64,000 nt of DNA from Desulfobacterales bacterium (GTDB taxonomy: Bacteria > Desulfobacterota > Desulfobacteria > Desulfobacterales > Desulfosarcinaceae): assembly GCA_016218685.1 (NCBI GenBank), contig JACRDD010000005.1, positions 170,790 to 234,789 on the forward strand, read 5' to 3'. This document shows positions 1 through 8,724 of this stretch, one piece after another. How positions within the stretch are numbered: position 1 is the first letter of the stretch; the number at the start of each line of letters is the position of its first letter. The position numbers and the translations under genes are program-made. The notes beneath the pieces were generated by a model. The model had not been told where the DNA came from. It searched no databases and was given only the letters and a program-made list of their open reading frames with translations.

Positions 1-1011
1 GCAAAGGGGATATCTGCATTCCGGGCAATCCTGGCACAGGCCGCCGTGGCCGAGGAAGGCCAGCTCTTTTTTGCCGATCCGCTCTCCGGCCAGGATGCGC
101 GGCAGCACCAGGTCCAGCACGGTGATCTTGTGATGCAGGCCGCAGGCCGGCACCCCCAGCAGCGGAATCGCTCCGATGCGGGCCGATAAAAACATGGCCC
201 CGGGCAGCGCCGCGGCGCCGTAGTGCACCTCATCGGCGCCGGCCAGGCGGATGGCTTTGCGCGTGACGTCGTCCGGGTCCACGCTCAGGCCGCCGCTGAG
301 CAACAGCAGGTCGCAGCCCGCGGCGATGAGGCCGCGAATGGCTTCGGCGATCCGCGCTTCGTCATCGGGCGCGAAGGTGACGGCCGCCACTTCCGAGCCC
401 AGACCCATAATCTTGGTTTTCAGGATGGGGGCGAACTTGTCCTGGATCAGGCCGTGATAGACTTCGCTGCCGGTGATCACCAGACCGGCCCGGGCCTTGC
501 GCAAGGCCTGGACGCGGACCACCCCGCCGTTTTGGGCCGCGATGGCGGCAGCGCGCTCGATGGGCGCGCGCTGCATGACCAGCGGGATGGCCCGGGTGGC
601 GGCCACCAGTTGGCCTTTGCGCACCAGGGTGTGGGTGTGCAGGGTGGCGCACATGACGTCATCCACCAGGTTGAAGGCGGCCAGGGCGGCGGCGTCCACT
701 GTGAGCAGGCCGTCCAGGGCCGCGTGCAGTCCGATTTTTCCTTCCCGGGGGGCGTCTTCCCAGACGATGCCCGGGCCGCTCAGGCCGGCGGCCAAAAGGG
801 CGGCCGCCTGGTTTTCGTGGATCTCGTCCGCTTCCAGGTCGATGAGATACAGATGGTTCTTGCCCAGCTTTTGCAGATGGCAGATATCTTCGTTACACAC
901 TTCGTGGCCTTGGCGGAAGGCCGGCCCCTTGAACTCTCCGGGCCGGATTTCCGTGATGTCGTGCGCCAACCGGGTGCCGACGGCATCTTCTACTTTGATG
1001 GTTTTGAGCAT
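1..1011 (-). CDS. Molybdopterin-binding (MoaB/MogA-fold) protein, C-terminus beyond window
   Basis: The frame is open from the ATG at 1011 to the left window edge (337 codons seen). It starts MLKTIKVEDAVGTRLAHDIT. The middle carries the MoaB/MogA-type molybdopterin-binding fold, with LVITGSEVYHG and then LLLLSGGLSVDPDDVTRKA, the usual GGxSxDPDDxT signature. The visible end is cysteine-rich (GGLCQDCPECRYPLC), a tail I associate with delta-proteobacterial members of this family. It lies 48 bases downstream of the NrfD gene on the same strand, at the end of the nitrate reductase operon. A role in handling or inserting the molybdenum cofactor of NapA is therefore a reasonable inference. The exact substrate is not known from sequence. 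Confidence 0.8.
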   Translation of the reverse strand, partial: MLKTIKVEDAVGTRLAHDITEIRPGEFKGPAFRQGHEVCNEDICHLQKLGKNHLYLIDLEADEIHENQAAALLAAGLSGPGIVWEDAPREGKIGLHAALDGLLTVDAAALAAFNLVDDVMCATLHTHTLVRKGQLVAATRAIPLVMQRAPIERAAAIAAQNGGVVRVQALRKARAGLVITGSEVYHGLIQDKFAPILKTKIMGLGSEVAAVTFAPDDEARIAEAIRGLIAAGCDLLLLSGGLSVDPDDVTRKAIRLAGADEVHYGAAALPGAMFLSARIGAIPLLGVPACGLHHKITVLDLVLPRILAGERIGKKELAFLGHGGLCQDCPECRYPLC

Positions 1012-1059
1012 GTCTCTCTCGCTTTCACTAGGACTTGCGCGCCGGGCGACAGTTGCGCA

Positions 1060-2280
1060 TCAGGCCGCGGCATGGCTTTTTTCCTCGATTACCAGGGCCG
1101 GCCGGACGAGCACGGTGATGACGAAAATCCCCACGCCAAAGACCCCGGCCGTGACTCCCAGCTCCACCAGGCTGGGGGCATACGAAACCACCTCGCCCAG
1201 GGGGGAGGGCACCAGGCCCGGCACGATCAAGCCCATGCCTTTTTCGATCCAGATACCGACAAACAGCAGGATGCAGGCCGGAAACAGCACCAGGGGCTTG
1301 TTGCCGCCGGGGTTGAAGGCCAGGACTAGAGTGCCGGTCACATTGCAGGCGATGGCCGACCAGATCCAGGGCACCAGGGCGTCATGGCCCTTGAGCCCGA
1401 AGAAAAGGTAGGTGGCCGATAGGCTGTGGTGGGTGGGAAAGTAAAACTCCTTGAAGATCTCCGAAAAGAGCATGATCAGGTTCACGATAGCCGAAATCAC
1501 GATGATCAGGCGCAGTTTGTTGAAGGTGTTGACCGGAATTTTAAAGCTCGTGTGGGCATGCACCACCACCAGCACGGTGGTGATCAGGGCCGGTCCGGCG
1601 GCAAAGGCCGAGGCCAGGAAGCGCGGCCCCATCATGGGGTTGTTCCAGAACGCTCTGGCCGGCAGGCCCTCGTATAAAAAGGCGGTGACCATGTGGATGG
1701 CAAAGGCCCAGAAGATCGAAAGAAAGACAAAGGGCCGGTATTTCTTCGGGTCAGGTTGGCGGCCGTTGAACTGGCAGAAGAGAATATAGGCCGGCACCAG
1801 CAGGTTGAGGGCCAGGTAGCCGTTCAAGACGATGATGTCCCAGGAGAGCAGCGACGAGGGCCAATTCAAGATGCCGATGCCCGGCGTCAGGTGCCAGGCT
1901 TTAAAGGGCCGGCCCAGATCGACGAAGACGAAGGTGATGCACATGACCAGCGCGCCCACGGCCACGCCTTCGCCGATGATCACCACCCGGTGCAGGTCCT
2001 TGTCCTTGAAGATATAGGCCGGCAGGATCAGCATCACGGCGGCGGCGGCCACCCCCACCAGAAAGGTGAAGTTGGAGATATAAAATCCCCAGCTCACGAT
2101 ATTGGACATGTTGGTGGCCGCAAGCCCCAGGCGGAGCTGGACCGAGTAAGCGTAGGCGCCGATCATCATCAGCGCCACCAGGCCGCACAGGTAGAGCTGG
2201 TAGGTCAGCCCGCCGGTCAGATTGAGGATAAAGCCGTGCTTGATAAAATCATAGATCTCGCGGAGCATCGATTTTTTCAT
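1060..2280 (-). CDS. NrfD/PsrC-family integral membrane quinol-interacting subunit
   Basis: A 406-residue polytopic membrane protein with about ten hydrophobic segments, of the NrfD/polysulfide reductase membrane family (also HmeB, DsrP, QrcD). These subunits bind menaquinol and pass electrons to a partner Fe-S protein. The partner is almost certainly the Fe-S lipoprotein just upstream (16-base gap). The stop is at 1060-1062, after a short KSHAAA tail. In this operon it replaces the usual NapC or NapH quinol oxidase as the likely electron entry point for the periplasmic nitrate reductase. That electron route is inferred from gene order. Confidence 0.88.
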   Translation of the reverse strand: MKKSMLREIYDFIKHGFILNLTGGLTYQLYLCGLVALMMIGAYAYSVQLRLGLAATNMSNIVSWGFYISNFTFLVGVAAAAVMLILPAYIFKDKDLHRVVIIGEGVAVGALVMCITFVFVDLGRPFKAWHLTPGIGILNWPSSLLSWDIIVLNGYLALNLLVPAYILFCQFNGRQPDPKKYRPFVFLSIFWAFAIHMVTAFLYEGLPARAFWNNPMMGPRFLASAFAAGPALITTVLVVVHAHTSFKIPVNTFNKLRLIIVISAIVNLIMLFSEIFKEFYFPTHHSLSATYLFFGLKGHDALVPWIWSAIACNVTGTLVLAFNPGGNKPLVLFPACILLFVGIWIEKGMGLIVPGLVPSPLGEVVSYAPSLVELGVTAGVFGVGIFVITVLVRPALVIEEKSHAAA

Positions 2281-2295
2281 GGCGTGCGTTTCCCG

Positions 2296-3264
2296 TCAGT
2301 CGATGAAGAACCAGAATTTGGGATCGGTTCCCAAGTCTTCCTTCAAGCGGAATACTTTCTTGTGCTTGAGCACAAAGCGGATTTCGCTGTCCGGGTCGAG
2401 CAGGTTGCCGAAGATCCGCGCGCCCGTGGGACAAGCGGCGACGCAGGCCGGCAATTTTCCGTCCCGGCTGCGTTGAATGCAGAAGGTGCACTTTTCCATC
2501 ATGCCCCGGGTGCGCAGCCGGTTGCCCAGATAGTGCTGCTTGCGGGTGATCTCCTCCTCGGGCACATGGGGCTCGTTAAAGTTGAAGCGGCGGCCCCAGT
2601 AGGGACAGGCCGCCATGCAGTAACGGCAGCCGATACACCAGTCGTAATCCACCACCACGATGCCGTCGGGCTCCATCCAGGTGGCCTTGGTGGGGCAGGC
2701 CTTGACGCAGGGGGCGTTCTGGCAGTGAAAGCACTGGATGCCCATGTAGAAGTGGTTGTCGACCGGCACTTCATGGAAGTATTGGCCGTTGCCCGACTCC
2801 GGGCTCATCTGGCCCGGCTCCATTTCGAAAATGCGGATGTACTGGGTCTTGGAGGCGCGGTCCAGGTTGTTCTCCCGCACGCAGGCCTGCACGCACTCCA
2901 TGAAGCCCTCGCAGCGGGTCAGGTTGAAGGCGTAGCCGAACAGCACTTCCTTAACGGGTTCCGTGGTGCCGATCTGGATATCGATGCCGCGTTGCAGCTT
3001 GGCGAGCTGCTCCAGGCGGCGGACCGTAGCTTCCTTTTCCAGGGGGGTCATCAAGCGGTAGTTCTTCTTGAAGTACTCCTGCCATTGCAATCCAATTTGG
3101 CCGGATTGGATCTGTCCCGGATCGCAGCCGGTGACGGCGGCCGCACCGCACAGGGCCGCGGCCTGAACCGCGCTCTTGAGAAAGTCACGCCGGCCGTAGC
3201 GTCGCCGGGCATCGGCGCACGTTTTCGGTGGGGTCGCCGCGGGTGGGGTGTGCAAGGGTTTCAT
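2296..3264 (-). CDS. Tat-exported [4Fe-4S] electron-transfer lipoprotein (DmsB/NrfC/QrcC type)
   Basis: 322 residues. I chose the ATG at 3264 because a GGAAGAAGA ribosome site precedes it; the upstream in-frame extension lies inside the cytochrome gene. The N-terminus has a twin-arginine motif (RRDFLK) and then AAVTGC, which fits a lipobox, so it is probably an anchored periplasmic Fe-S protein. Four ferredoxin-like cysteine groups follow: RCEGFMECVQAC, CFHCQNAPCVKACP, CIGCRYCMAACP, and a split CTFC...CVAACP. In the first group the second cysteine is phenylalanine, so that cluster has only three canonical ligands in its motif. It sits between the tetrahaem cytochrome and NrfD genes and most likely carries electrons from NrfD to the haem proteins. 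Confidence 0.88.
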   Translation of the reverse strand: MKPLHTPPAATPPKTCADARRRYGRRDFLKSAVQAAALCGAAAVTGCDPGQIQSGQIGLQWQEYFKKNYRLMTPLEKEATVRRLEQLAKLQRGIDIQIGTTEPVKEVLFGYAFNLTRCEGFMECVQACVRENNLDRASKTQYIRIFEMEPGQMSPESGNGQYFHEVPVDNHFYMGIQCFHCQNAPCVKACPTKATWMEPDGIVVVDYDWCIGCRYCMAACPYWGRRFNFNEPHVPEEEITRKQHYLGNRLRTRGMMEKCTFCIQRSRDGKLPACVAACPTGARIFGNLLDPDSEIRFVLKHKKVFRLKEDLGTDPKFWFFID

Positions 3265-3275
3265 TCTTCTTCCTA

Positions 3276-3908
3276 TCAAGGTTTGTCCAAAGGCAAAGCG
3301 TAGGTGGCGGGCCAGCGTTTCTTGAACAGCGGTGAGTGCGGGTCGTGGCAGGCGGTGCAATTGGCCACCACGCGCCGGCCGGCCCAGTTGCCGACGCGCT
3401 TGCCATGGGCGCCGCCGATCCAATCCCGCTTCTGTCTGAAATGGCACTGGCCGCAGAGTTCATCGACATGGTCCATGTCGATGACGACGCCCTTTTGGGT
3501 CTCGAAAAAGTCCCGCTGATCCTCTTTGTGACAGGTAAAGCAGGTCAGCGGTTTCTGCGCGCCGCCATGCTCCAGGACCATATCGCCATGGGCCACGGCC
3601 GCCGCGTTTTCGGCCGTGACCGTGCTGTTGTCGTGGCACTGGCTGCACTTGAAGCGCCGCACCTTGTCTTTGCGCGTTTCGGTCCAGAAGGGCTGTCCGT
3701 TGTGCGTCGCGTGGACCTGGACCAGGTTGGCGGGCAATCCGCCGGCCGCATCCGCCGCCGGCGCGGCGCTCACGCTCCGGCCCGCCTGGGTGATGATGGC
3801 CTGGACGCCTTGCTGCCCGCAATAGACCTTAATGGCCGATCCCGGCAGGACGATCAGCAGAAGCGTCAGGGCAATATAAAGGCGAAGGCTGGACGGTTGC
3901 TTTTTCAT
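3276..3908 (-). CDS. Tetrahaem periplasmic cytochrome c
   Basis: 210 residues with an N-terminal hydrophobic export segment (residues 9-26). There are four CXXCH haem sites: CSQCH (88-92), CFTCH (123-127), CGQCH (152-156) and CTACH (184-188). Several extra histidines (for example H108, H114, H147, H168) could serve as distal ligands, as in small tetrahaem cytochromes such as NapM. It lies between napB and the Fe-S lipoprotein gene. Its likely job is to bridge electrons from the Fe-S/NrfD module to NapB/NapA. The hydrophobic segment may stay as a membrane anchor. Confidence 0.87.
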   Translation of the reverse strand: MKKQPSSLRLYIALTLLLIVLPGSAIKVYCGQQGVQAIITQAGRSVSAAPAADAAGGLPANLVQVHATHNGQPFWTETRKDKVRRFKCSQCHDNSTVTAENAAAVAHGDMVLEHGGAQKPLTCFTCHKEDQRDFFETQKGVVIDMDHVDELCGQCHFRQKRDWIGGAHGKRVGNWAGRRVVANCTACHDPHSPLFKKRWPATYALPLDKP

Positions 3909-3922
3909 GACACCTCTACGGG

Positions 3923-4600
3923 CTATTTGGCCAGTGTGCGTTCATATAGCCCCTGGAAGAGATCCGGCACATGGCACTGGCGGCAGTTTCCCCGGGCGGC
4001 GTGCGTTACCCGGATGCCTTCCACGGCCGCCGGCCCCACATGGCATGCGATGCAATTTTCCCGCATCTGGAGAGAATGGACGATGGGCGGCGGACTGCCG
4101 GGCAGATACGCGCGGCCCAATTTGGGCGGCGAAACGCTGAGCCAGAGGTTTTCGACGAACAGCGGGGCTTCGGTCTGGGGCACATGGCACTGGCGGCACG
4201 CGCTCTTTTCCGGGTGGGGCGTCAGCGGCGTGTGGCGTTTGAGCTCGGCGGTCCAGCCGCCTTTTTCATGGCAGGCCAGGCAGGTGACCGCTTCGCTCGG
4301 TTCATCCATGGCCTTGTGGGCAATAAAGGGCGGCGCGCCGCCGTATTGCCGCCGGGCGTAGTACTCGGGCAGGGTTCGCGCAGGCGAGGCGGCGTTCAAG
4401 TAGGCTTCGGCGGCCTGGGCATAACTTGCAAAGAGGGCGGCGCCATTATGATCGAAGGTCATGTTCTGCGCGGGCAGGGTGCCGTGTCGCTCTTCGGCGG
4501 GCGAAGAGAGCGCCGAGTAGACGAGCAGCGGCAGCAGCAGGAGGCAGATCCCCGCGAAGAAGGGGAAGATCTTTCCCAAAGGCTTCTTGGATGGGTCCAT
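3923..4600 (-). CDS. napB: NapB-like nitrate reductase cytochrome subunit with duplicated dihaem core (four haems)
   Basis: 225 residues from the ATG at 4600, which overlaps the napA stop by one base (TGATG) and has GGAGAGAG upstream. It has an N-terminal membrane/export segment (residues 11-30). The NapB signature (PPFIAH, CLACH 107-111, TPH, CRQCHVPQ 135-141) appears once, and a shorter second copy follows (PPPIVH, CIACH 183-187, VTH, CRQCHVP 206-212). Canonical NapB is dihaem, so this looks like an internal duplication giving four haems. It should transfer electrons to NapA. Confidence 0.86.
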   Translation of the reverse strand: MDPSKKPLGKIFPFFAGICLLLLPLLVYSALSSPAEERHGTLPAQNMTFDHNGAALFASYAQAAEAYLNAASPARTLPEYYARRQYGGAPPFIAHKAMDEPSEAVTCLACHEKGGWTAELKRHTPLTPHPEKSACRQCHVPQTEAPLFVENLWLSVSPPKLGRAYLPGSPPPIVHSLQMRENCIACHVGPAAVEGIRVTHAARGNCRQCHVPDLFQGLYERTLAK

Positions 4601-6915
4601 CAGGCTCTCTCCACTTTGACGGCGCATTTTTTATAATCGGGTTGCTTGGAAATGGGGCAGAAGGCATCCAGGGTCACTTCGTTGATCAAATACTTCTCGT
4701 CGAAGAACGGTACGAAGACCATCCCCCGGGGCGGATTGCCGCGGCCCTCGAGGCTGGCTTTCATGATGATGGCGCCGCGGCGGGAGCTGATCTTGACGTT
4801 GCCGCCGTGAACGATGCCCAGGTCGGCCGCATCCTCGGGGTGGATCTCCACATACGACTCGGGCATGGCCTTGTGCAGGATGGGCACCCGGCGGGTCATG
4901 GAGCCGGTGTGCCAGTGTTCCAGCACGCGGCCGGTGTTGAGCCAGAAGGGATACTCGCTGTCGGGCGCTTCGGCAGCCGGCTCGTAGGGCCGGATCCAGA
5001 TCCAGGCCCTATTGTCCGGTTTGCCGTAAAAATGGAAATCTTCGCCCTTGGCCGCCGGGTCGTACTTGGGGTTATAGCGCCACTTGGTCTCCTTGCCGTC
5101 CACGAAGGGCCACTGCACGCCCGGACGCTCCTTGAGCACCGCGTAGGGGGCCATGCGGTGCTTGGGGCTGTCGTGAAAGCGCGTATACTCGTTCCAGATC
5201 TCTTCGATATACTTCTCCCGGGGCCAGGGGAATTGCTTCTCATAGCCCAGGCGCCGGGCCACTTCGATCAACTGCCAGGTGTTGCACATGGCCTCGCCGG
5301 GCGGGGGCACGATGCGTTCGTTGTGCTGGGTGCGCCGTTCCGAATTGCCGAAGAAGCCCTCGCGCTCGATCCACAAGGCCGACGGCAGCACCACATCGGC
5401 CACATCCGAAGTGGGGGTGGGATAGATCTCGGAAACCACGACGAAACGATCGTCCTTGAGCGCGCCGTTGCGGTAGCGGGTCAGGTTGGGCATGGTGACC
5501 ATGGGGTTGGTGACCTGAATCCACATGAAGCGGATGTCGCCGCGGTCCAGGGCCCGGAACATCTCCACCGTGTGGTAGGTGGGTTTGGGGTCGATGTTGG
5601 CCACCGGCACGTTCCAGATCTCGGCGGCCATCTTGCGATCTTCTTCGTTCATGACCACCCCGTGGGGCAAGGCGTGGGTCAGGGTGCCCACCTCGCGCAC
5701 CGTGCCGCAGGCGCTGGGCTGGCCGGTGAGCGAGAAGGGGCTGTTGCCGGGGGTGGCGATCTTTCCGGTCAGCAGATGGATATTATAGACCAGGTTGTTG
5801 ATCCAGGTGCCGCGGGTGTGCTGGTTCATGCCCATGCACCAGAAGGAGACCACCTTGCTGCCCGGATCGCCGTACAGAGCCGCCAGATAGCGGATATCCT
5901 TGGCCGGCACGCCCGAGGTCTTCTCCACCTTTTCGGGTGTGTAATCGCCCAGGAAGCGCTTGTACTCCTCGAAATCGGAGCTCTCCTCCTTGTCCGTGAA
6001 AGCGAAATGATCTTCGGTGCCGTAGCCGATGTTGGTCTTGCCCTTGTGAAAGGAGACATGTTTCCTCACAAAGTCCCAATTGACCCGGTCGTTGTGGATG
6101 AGTTCGTAGCAGATGGCATTGGCCACGGCCAGGTCGGTCTGGGGCTTGAAGAGGATCGATTTGTCGGCGGCTTGGCTGGAGCGGGTGGTGCGGGTGGCGA
6201 AATCGATGATCTTGACATGGGTGCGGCTCTTGCGGTTGGCGATCATGCGCGAAAAGAGCACCGGGTGCATTTCGGCCATGTTGTTGCCCCAGGTCACATA
6301 GACATCGGCGTAATCGATATCGTCATAGCAGCCCATGGGCTCATCCAGCCCGAAGCTGGTCATGAAGCCGGTCACCGCGCTGGCCATGCACAGACGGGCA
6401 TTGGCCTCCACATTGTTGGTGCCGATGCACCCCTTGAAGAGCTTGGAGGCCGTATAGCCGTCGGCGATGGACCACTGGCCCGAACCGTAGATGGCCACGC
6501 TATCCTTGCCCTTGGCCGCGATGCTCTCTTTGAGCTTGGCCGCCACCAGGTCCAGGGCCTCCTGGATGGGCGCCGGCGCAAGCTTGCCGTTCTTGCGGAT
6601 CAGGGCCTGCGTGAAGCGGTCCTTTCCGTATAGGATCTGCACCGAGTGATAACCCTTGACGCAGCACAACCCCTTGTTCACCGAACAGGCGGGGTCGCCT
6701 TTGACGGCCACGGCCCGGTCGCCGGATACGCCCACGAGCAGCCCGCAGCCGGTGCCGCAGAAGCGGCAGGGGGTTTTCTTCCACTCGATGGAGCCCGCGG
6801 CGGTCTCCTCGCCCTGAAAGGCCCCGAAGGTAATCCCGGGAAAGAGGGTGGCCGCTGCCAGCGCGGCGCTGTTCAAGGCCATGGCTTTAATAAATTCCCG
6901 TCTGTTGACTGTCAT
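4600..6915 (-). CDS. napA: Periplasmic nitrate reductase catalytic subunit
   Basis: 771 residues. It reduces nitrate to nitrite in the periplasm using a Mo-bis-MGD cofactor and one [4Fe-4S] cluster. The N-terminus has a Tat signal (NRREFIK). The cluster motif is CRFCGTGCG followed by a cysteine in [10 protein letters not shown] and the GLCCVKGYH segment, where the Mo-ligand cysteine of NapA lies. NapA-specific blocks follow: [48 protein letters not shown]. The length fits Nap (roughly 720-830) rather than Nar or Fdh. It is coupled downstream to napB by an overlapping stop/start, and napD lies 51 bases upstream. Confidence 0.96.
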   Translation of the reverse strand: MTVNRREFIKAMALNSAALAAATLFPGITFGAFQGEETAAGSIEWKKTPCRFCGTGCGLLVGVSGDRAVAVKGDPACSVNKGLCCVKGYHSVQILYGKDRFTQALIRKNGKLAPAPIQEALDLVAAKLKESIAAKGKDSVAIYGSGQWSIADGYTASKLFKGCIGTNNVEANARLCMASAVTGFMTSFGLDEPMGCYDDIDYADVYVTWGNNMAEMHPVLFSRMIANRKSRTHVKIIDFATRTTRSSQAADKSILFKPQTDLAVANAICYELIHNDRVNWDFVRKHVSFHKGKTNIGYGTEDHFAFTDKEESSDFEEYKRFLGDYTPEKVEKTSGVPAKDIRYLAALYGDPGSKVVSFWCMGMNQHTRGTWINNLVYNIHLLTGKIATPGNSPFSLTGQPSACGTVREVGTLTHALPHGVVMNEEDRKMAAEIWNVPVANIDPKPTYHTVEMFRALDRGDIRFMWIQVTNPMVTMPNLTRYRNGALKDDRFVVVSEIYPTPTSDVADVVLPSALWIEREGFFGNSERRTQHNERIVPPPGEAMCNTWQLIEVARRLGYEKQFPWPREKYIEEIWNEYTRFHDSPKHRMAPYAVLKERPGVQWPFVDGKETKWRYNPKYDPAAKGEDFHFYGKPDNRAWIWIRPYEPAAEAPDSEYPFWLNTGRVLEHWHTGSMTRRVPILHKAMPESYVEIHPEDAADLGIVHGGNVKISSRRGAIIMKASLEGRGNPPRGMVFVPFFDEKYLINEVTLDAFCPISKQPDYKKCAVKVERA

Positions 6916-6966
6916 GCGCAGCTCCTTCTATCGCAGCCGAATTTTATGGTTTATGGCGCTACAGGC

Positions 6967-7197
6967 TCATTCGTCCCGGTGCCCGAAGGTCATGCTCAGG
7001 GATTGCAATGAGTCCAGTGCTTTCAAACGGTCTTGAAGTACTTTCTCGGTATCGTCATCCGGTGTGTCGGTCACCAGAAGCAACACCTCTTGCTTGTCCG
7101 CCGCCACGACGTTGCAATGCGCGAGGGCCGAAAGGGCCTCTAAAAGCCCTTGCTTACGCCCTTTCACGGGATAGGCCAAATAGCTGAAAACGGGCAT
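6967..7197 (-). CDS. napD: NapD-like chaperone for NapA maturation
   Basis: 76 residues from the ATG at 7197, which is preceded by CCAAGGAGCGATT. NapD proteins are small cytoplasmic ferredoxin-fold chaperones that bind the NapA Tat signal peptide during cofactor insertion. The size, the alternating strand/helix pattern (MPVFSYLAYPVKG..., KQEVLLLVTDTPD...) and the position as first gene of the nap operon support this call. Sequence identity to textbook NapD is modest by eye, so the call rests partly on context. Confidence 0.8.
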   Translation of the reverse strand: MPVFSYLAYPVKGRKQGLLEALSALAHCNVVAADKQEVLLLVTDTPDDDTEKVLQDRLKALDSLQSLSMTFGHRDE

Positions 7198-7367
7198 AAT
7201 CGCTCCTTGGCAGGGCTGGGAAAAGGATGTCGTTCCGTCGGCGTTGAAAAGGGAATCCAAGGTTCGCCGCAATCACATGCCATTCTCAGGGAGCCGGTTG
7301 GTAGATAATTACGGTACTAGACCCTTCCATTCCGGTCAAATCGTTTGTTCGGGTGTCTGTCATCTGC

Positions 7368-7409
7368 ATTATCGGGAGTCCCGCGCATGAAGGAATTGAC
7401 TTAAGTCAA
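7368..7409 (-). promoter_or_regulatory. nap operon promoter with FNR/CRP-type activator site
   Basis: A perfect 14-base palindrome TTGACTTAAGTCAA (7396-7409) has the TTGAC-N4-GTCAA layout of FNR/CRP-family sites. On the minus strand the hexamer GATAAT (7373-7368) lies where a -10 box would be. With +1 at about 7361 the palindrome centre falls at -41.5, the class II activator position. The fit is clearly better toward nap than toward the rightward gene at 7483. This predicts control by an FNR/HcpR/DNR-like regulator responding to anaerobiosis or nitrogen oxides; the regulator is not in the window. Confidence 0.7.
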
Positions 7410-7482
7410 AAGGTCGTTATTAGAGTTAGGTTGTTTTGATTTGTGTCGGCCCGGCCGCTTACCGCGAGCAAAGGAGGAGGCG

Positions 7483-7818
7483 ATGGCCAAAGAAAAAAAG
7501 AGCGCTCCCAAAGAGATCAAAATTACAGGCATTGTCGAAGAGCTGGAGCTGGACGAGGACGATATCGGCCTGCAGATCGTGGACAATGCCCGCACCTACC
7601 GGGTGGTCATGGACAAGCAGGGCCGCAAGCTGCTCGATTATGTGGATGAAGAGATCGAGGCCACCGGTATTATCACCAAGACCGAGGATGCCAGTGAAAT
7701 CAAAATCGCCCGCTTTCATCTCGTCGACGAGGACGAAGAAGACGAGGACGAGGATGAGGATGAGGCTTGGTCCGACGGTGATGACGACGATTTTATGAGC
7801 GACCGGGATGATGATTAA
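7483..7818 (+). CDS. Small acidic protein of unknown function
   Basis: 111 residues. The start at 7483 (MAKEKKSAPKEIK) is chosen because AAAGGAGGAGGCG lies directly upstream. The first 80 residues look like a small beta-rich domain (ITGIVEELELDEDDIGLQI, IEATGIITKTEDASEIKIA), possibly an OB-like barrel. The last 30 residues are almost all Asp/Glu and end DDDFMSDRDDD. I do not recognise a named family. It is divergent from the nap operon and overlaps the tail of tatD on the opposite strand by four bases. Confidence 0.75.
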   Translation: MAKEKKSAPKEIKITGIVEELELDEDDIGLQIVDNARTYRVVMDKQGRKLLDYVDEEIEATGIITKTEDASEIKIARFHLVDEDEEDEDEDEDEAWSDGDDDDFMSDRDDD

Positions 7819-8603
7819 GGGCTCGGAGACACTCTGAACAACCGGCAGGTGTTGGCCCAGACGGCCGACGCCAGCGTCTCGGCCGGTACGGCCCTGAGTT
7901 CCGCCAGTTTGAGCAGGACCGTGCGCACGAAGGCCGGTTCGTTACGCTTGAACTTGTTGCGTTCGGGCGTGGGCGTCAGGTAGGGCGCGTCGGTCTCCAC
8001 CAACAGTTGCTCGGCGGGAATGCGCCGGGCCTGGGCGCGTAGCGTCTCGCCCCGGGAGTGGAGGGTGACGATTCCGGTGATGCCGATGTAAAGCCCCATC
8101 TCAAGATAGCGATCCAGCTCCTGGTCATTGCCGGAAAAGCAATGCACCACTCCTCGGCGTTCCGGCCCCCAATGCGCTTTGAGGATCGCAAGAAAACGCC
8201 CGCCGCTGTCCCGTTCGTGGAAGATCATGGGAAGGTTGGCTTCGGCCGCCATCTCCAACTGGCGGTGGAACCAGCGTTCCTGATCGGCCTGGGGCGAGTG
8301 CAGGCGGTTGAAATCCAGCCCGGTTTCACCCCAGGCCTTGACCTTGGCCGAAGCGGCCAGCCCGGCCAGGGCCGCCAGCGTCGCTTCATCGCAATGCTGG
8401 GCATCATGGGGATGCATGCCCACCGAAGCGTAGATGTTCTCGTGGGCCGCGGCGATGGCGATGGCCTTTTGCGTAGTCGGCAGGTCGATGCCCACCACCA
8501 TCATGGCGCGCACCTGCGCCTGGCGGGCGCGGTCGATGACCGCCTCGCGATCACGGTCGTAGGCCCGGTCGTCCAAGTGGCAATGGCTGTCGAAAATGTT
8601 CAT
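7815..8603 (-). CDS. TatD-family metal-dependent hydrolase
   Basis: 262 residues, the usual size for the family. It opens with MNIFDSHCHLDD (metal-binding HxH). Other family landmarks are SVGMHPHDA, AWGETGLDFNR, MIFHERDSG, VVHCFSGN and the closing ETDAPYLTP, which together supply the His/Glu/Asp metal ligands of the TIM-barrel amidohydrolase-like fold. TatD-type enzymes are 3'-5' exonuclease or DNase-like hydrolases. It is convergent with the small acidic gene and unrelated in function to its neighbours. Confidence 0.93.
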   Translation of the reverse strand: MNIFDSHCHLDDRAYDRDREAVIDRARQAQVRAMMVVGIDLPTTQKAIAIAAAHENIYASVGMHPHDAQHCDEATLAALAGLAASAKVKAWGETGLDFNRLHSPQADQERWFHRQLEMAAEANLPMIFHERDSGGRFLAILKAHWGPERRGVVHCFSGNDQELDRYLEMGLYIGITGIVTLHSRGETLRAQARRIPAEQLLVETDAPYLTPTPERNKFKRNEPAFVRTVLLKLAELRAVPAETLASAVWANTCRLFRVSPSP

Positions 8604-8724
8604 GCCCGGCCGATATCACCGGTGGCCGGGTTTGGCAACCGCTTCGTCCATTCTCTTCTTCCAATTTACCCCAAAAGGGTCTAAATAAATTCTCTTGTGC
8701 ACTGAAACCTGAAGGAGGATGCCT

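Noticed and set aside
4426..6633. Very long open frame on the plus strand (735 codons) opposite napA
   Set aside because: It is the mirror of napA codon bias in GC-rich DNA. Its translation is rich in Gly, His, Ala and Val without family motifs, while the minus strand encodes an intact NapA.
4600..6915. napA as a formate dehydrogenase or Qrc-type subunit
   Set aside because: NapA-specific blocks ([29 protein letters not shown]) and the napD/napB neighbours favour nitrate reductase.
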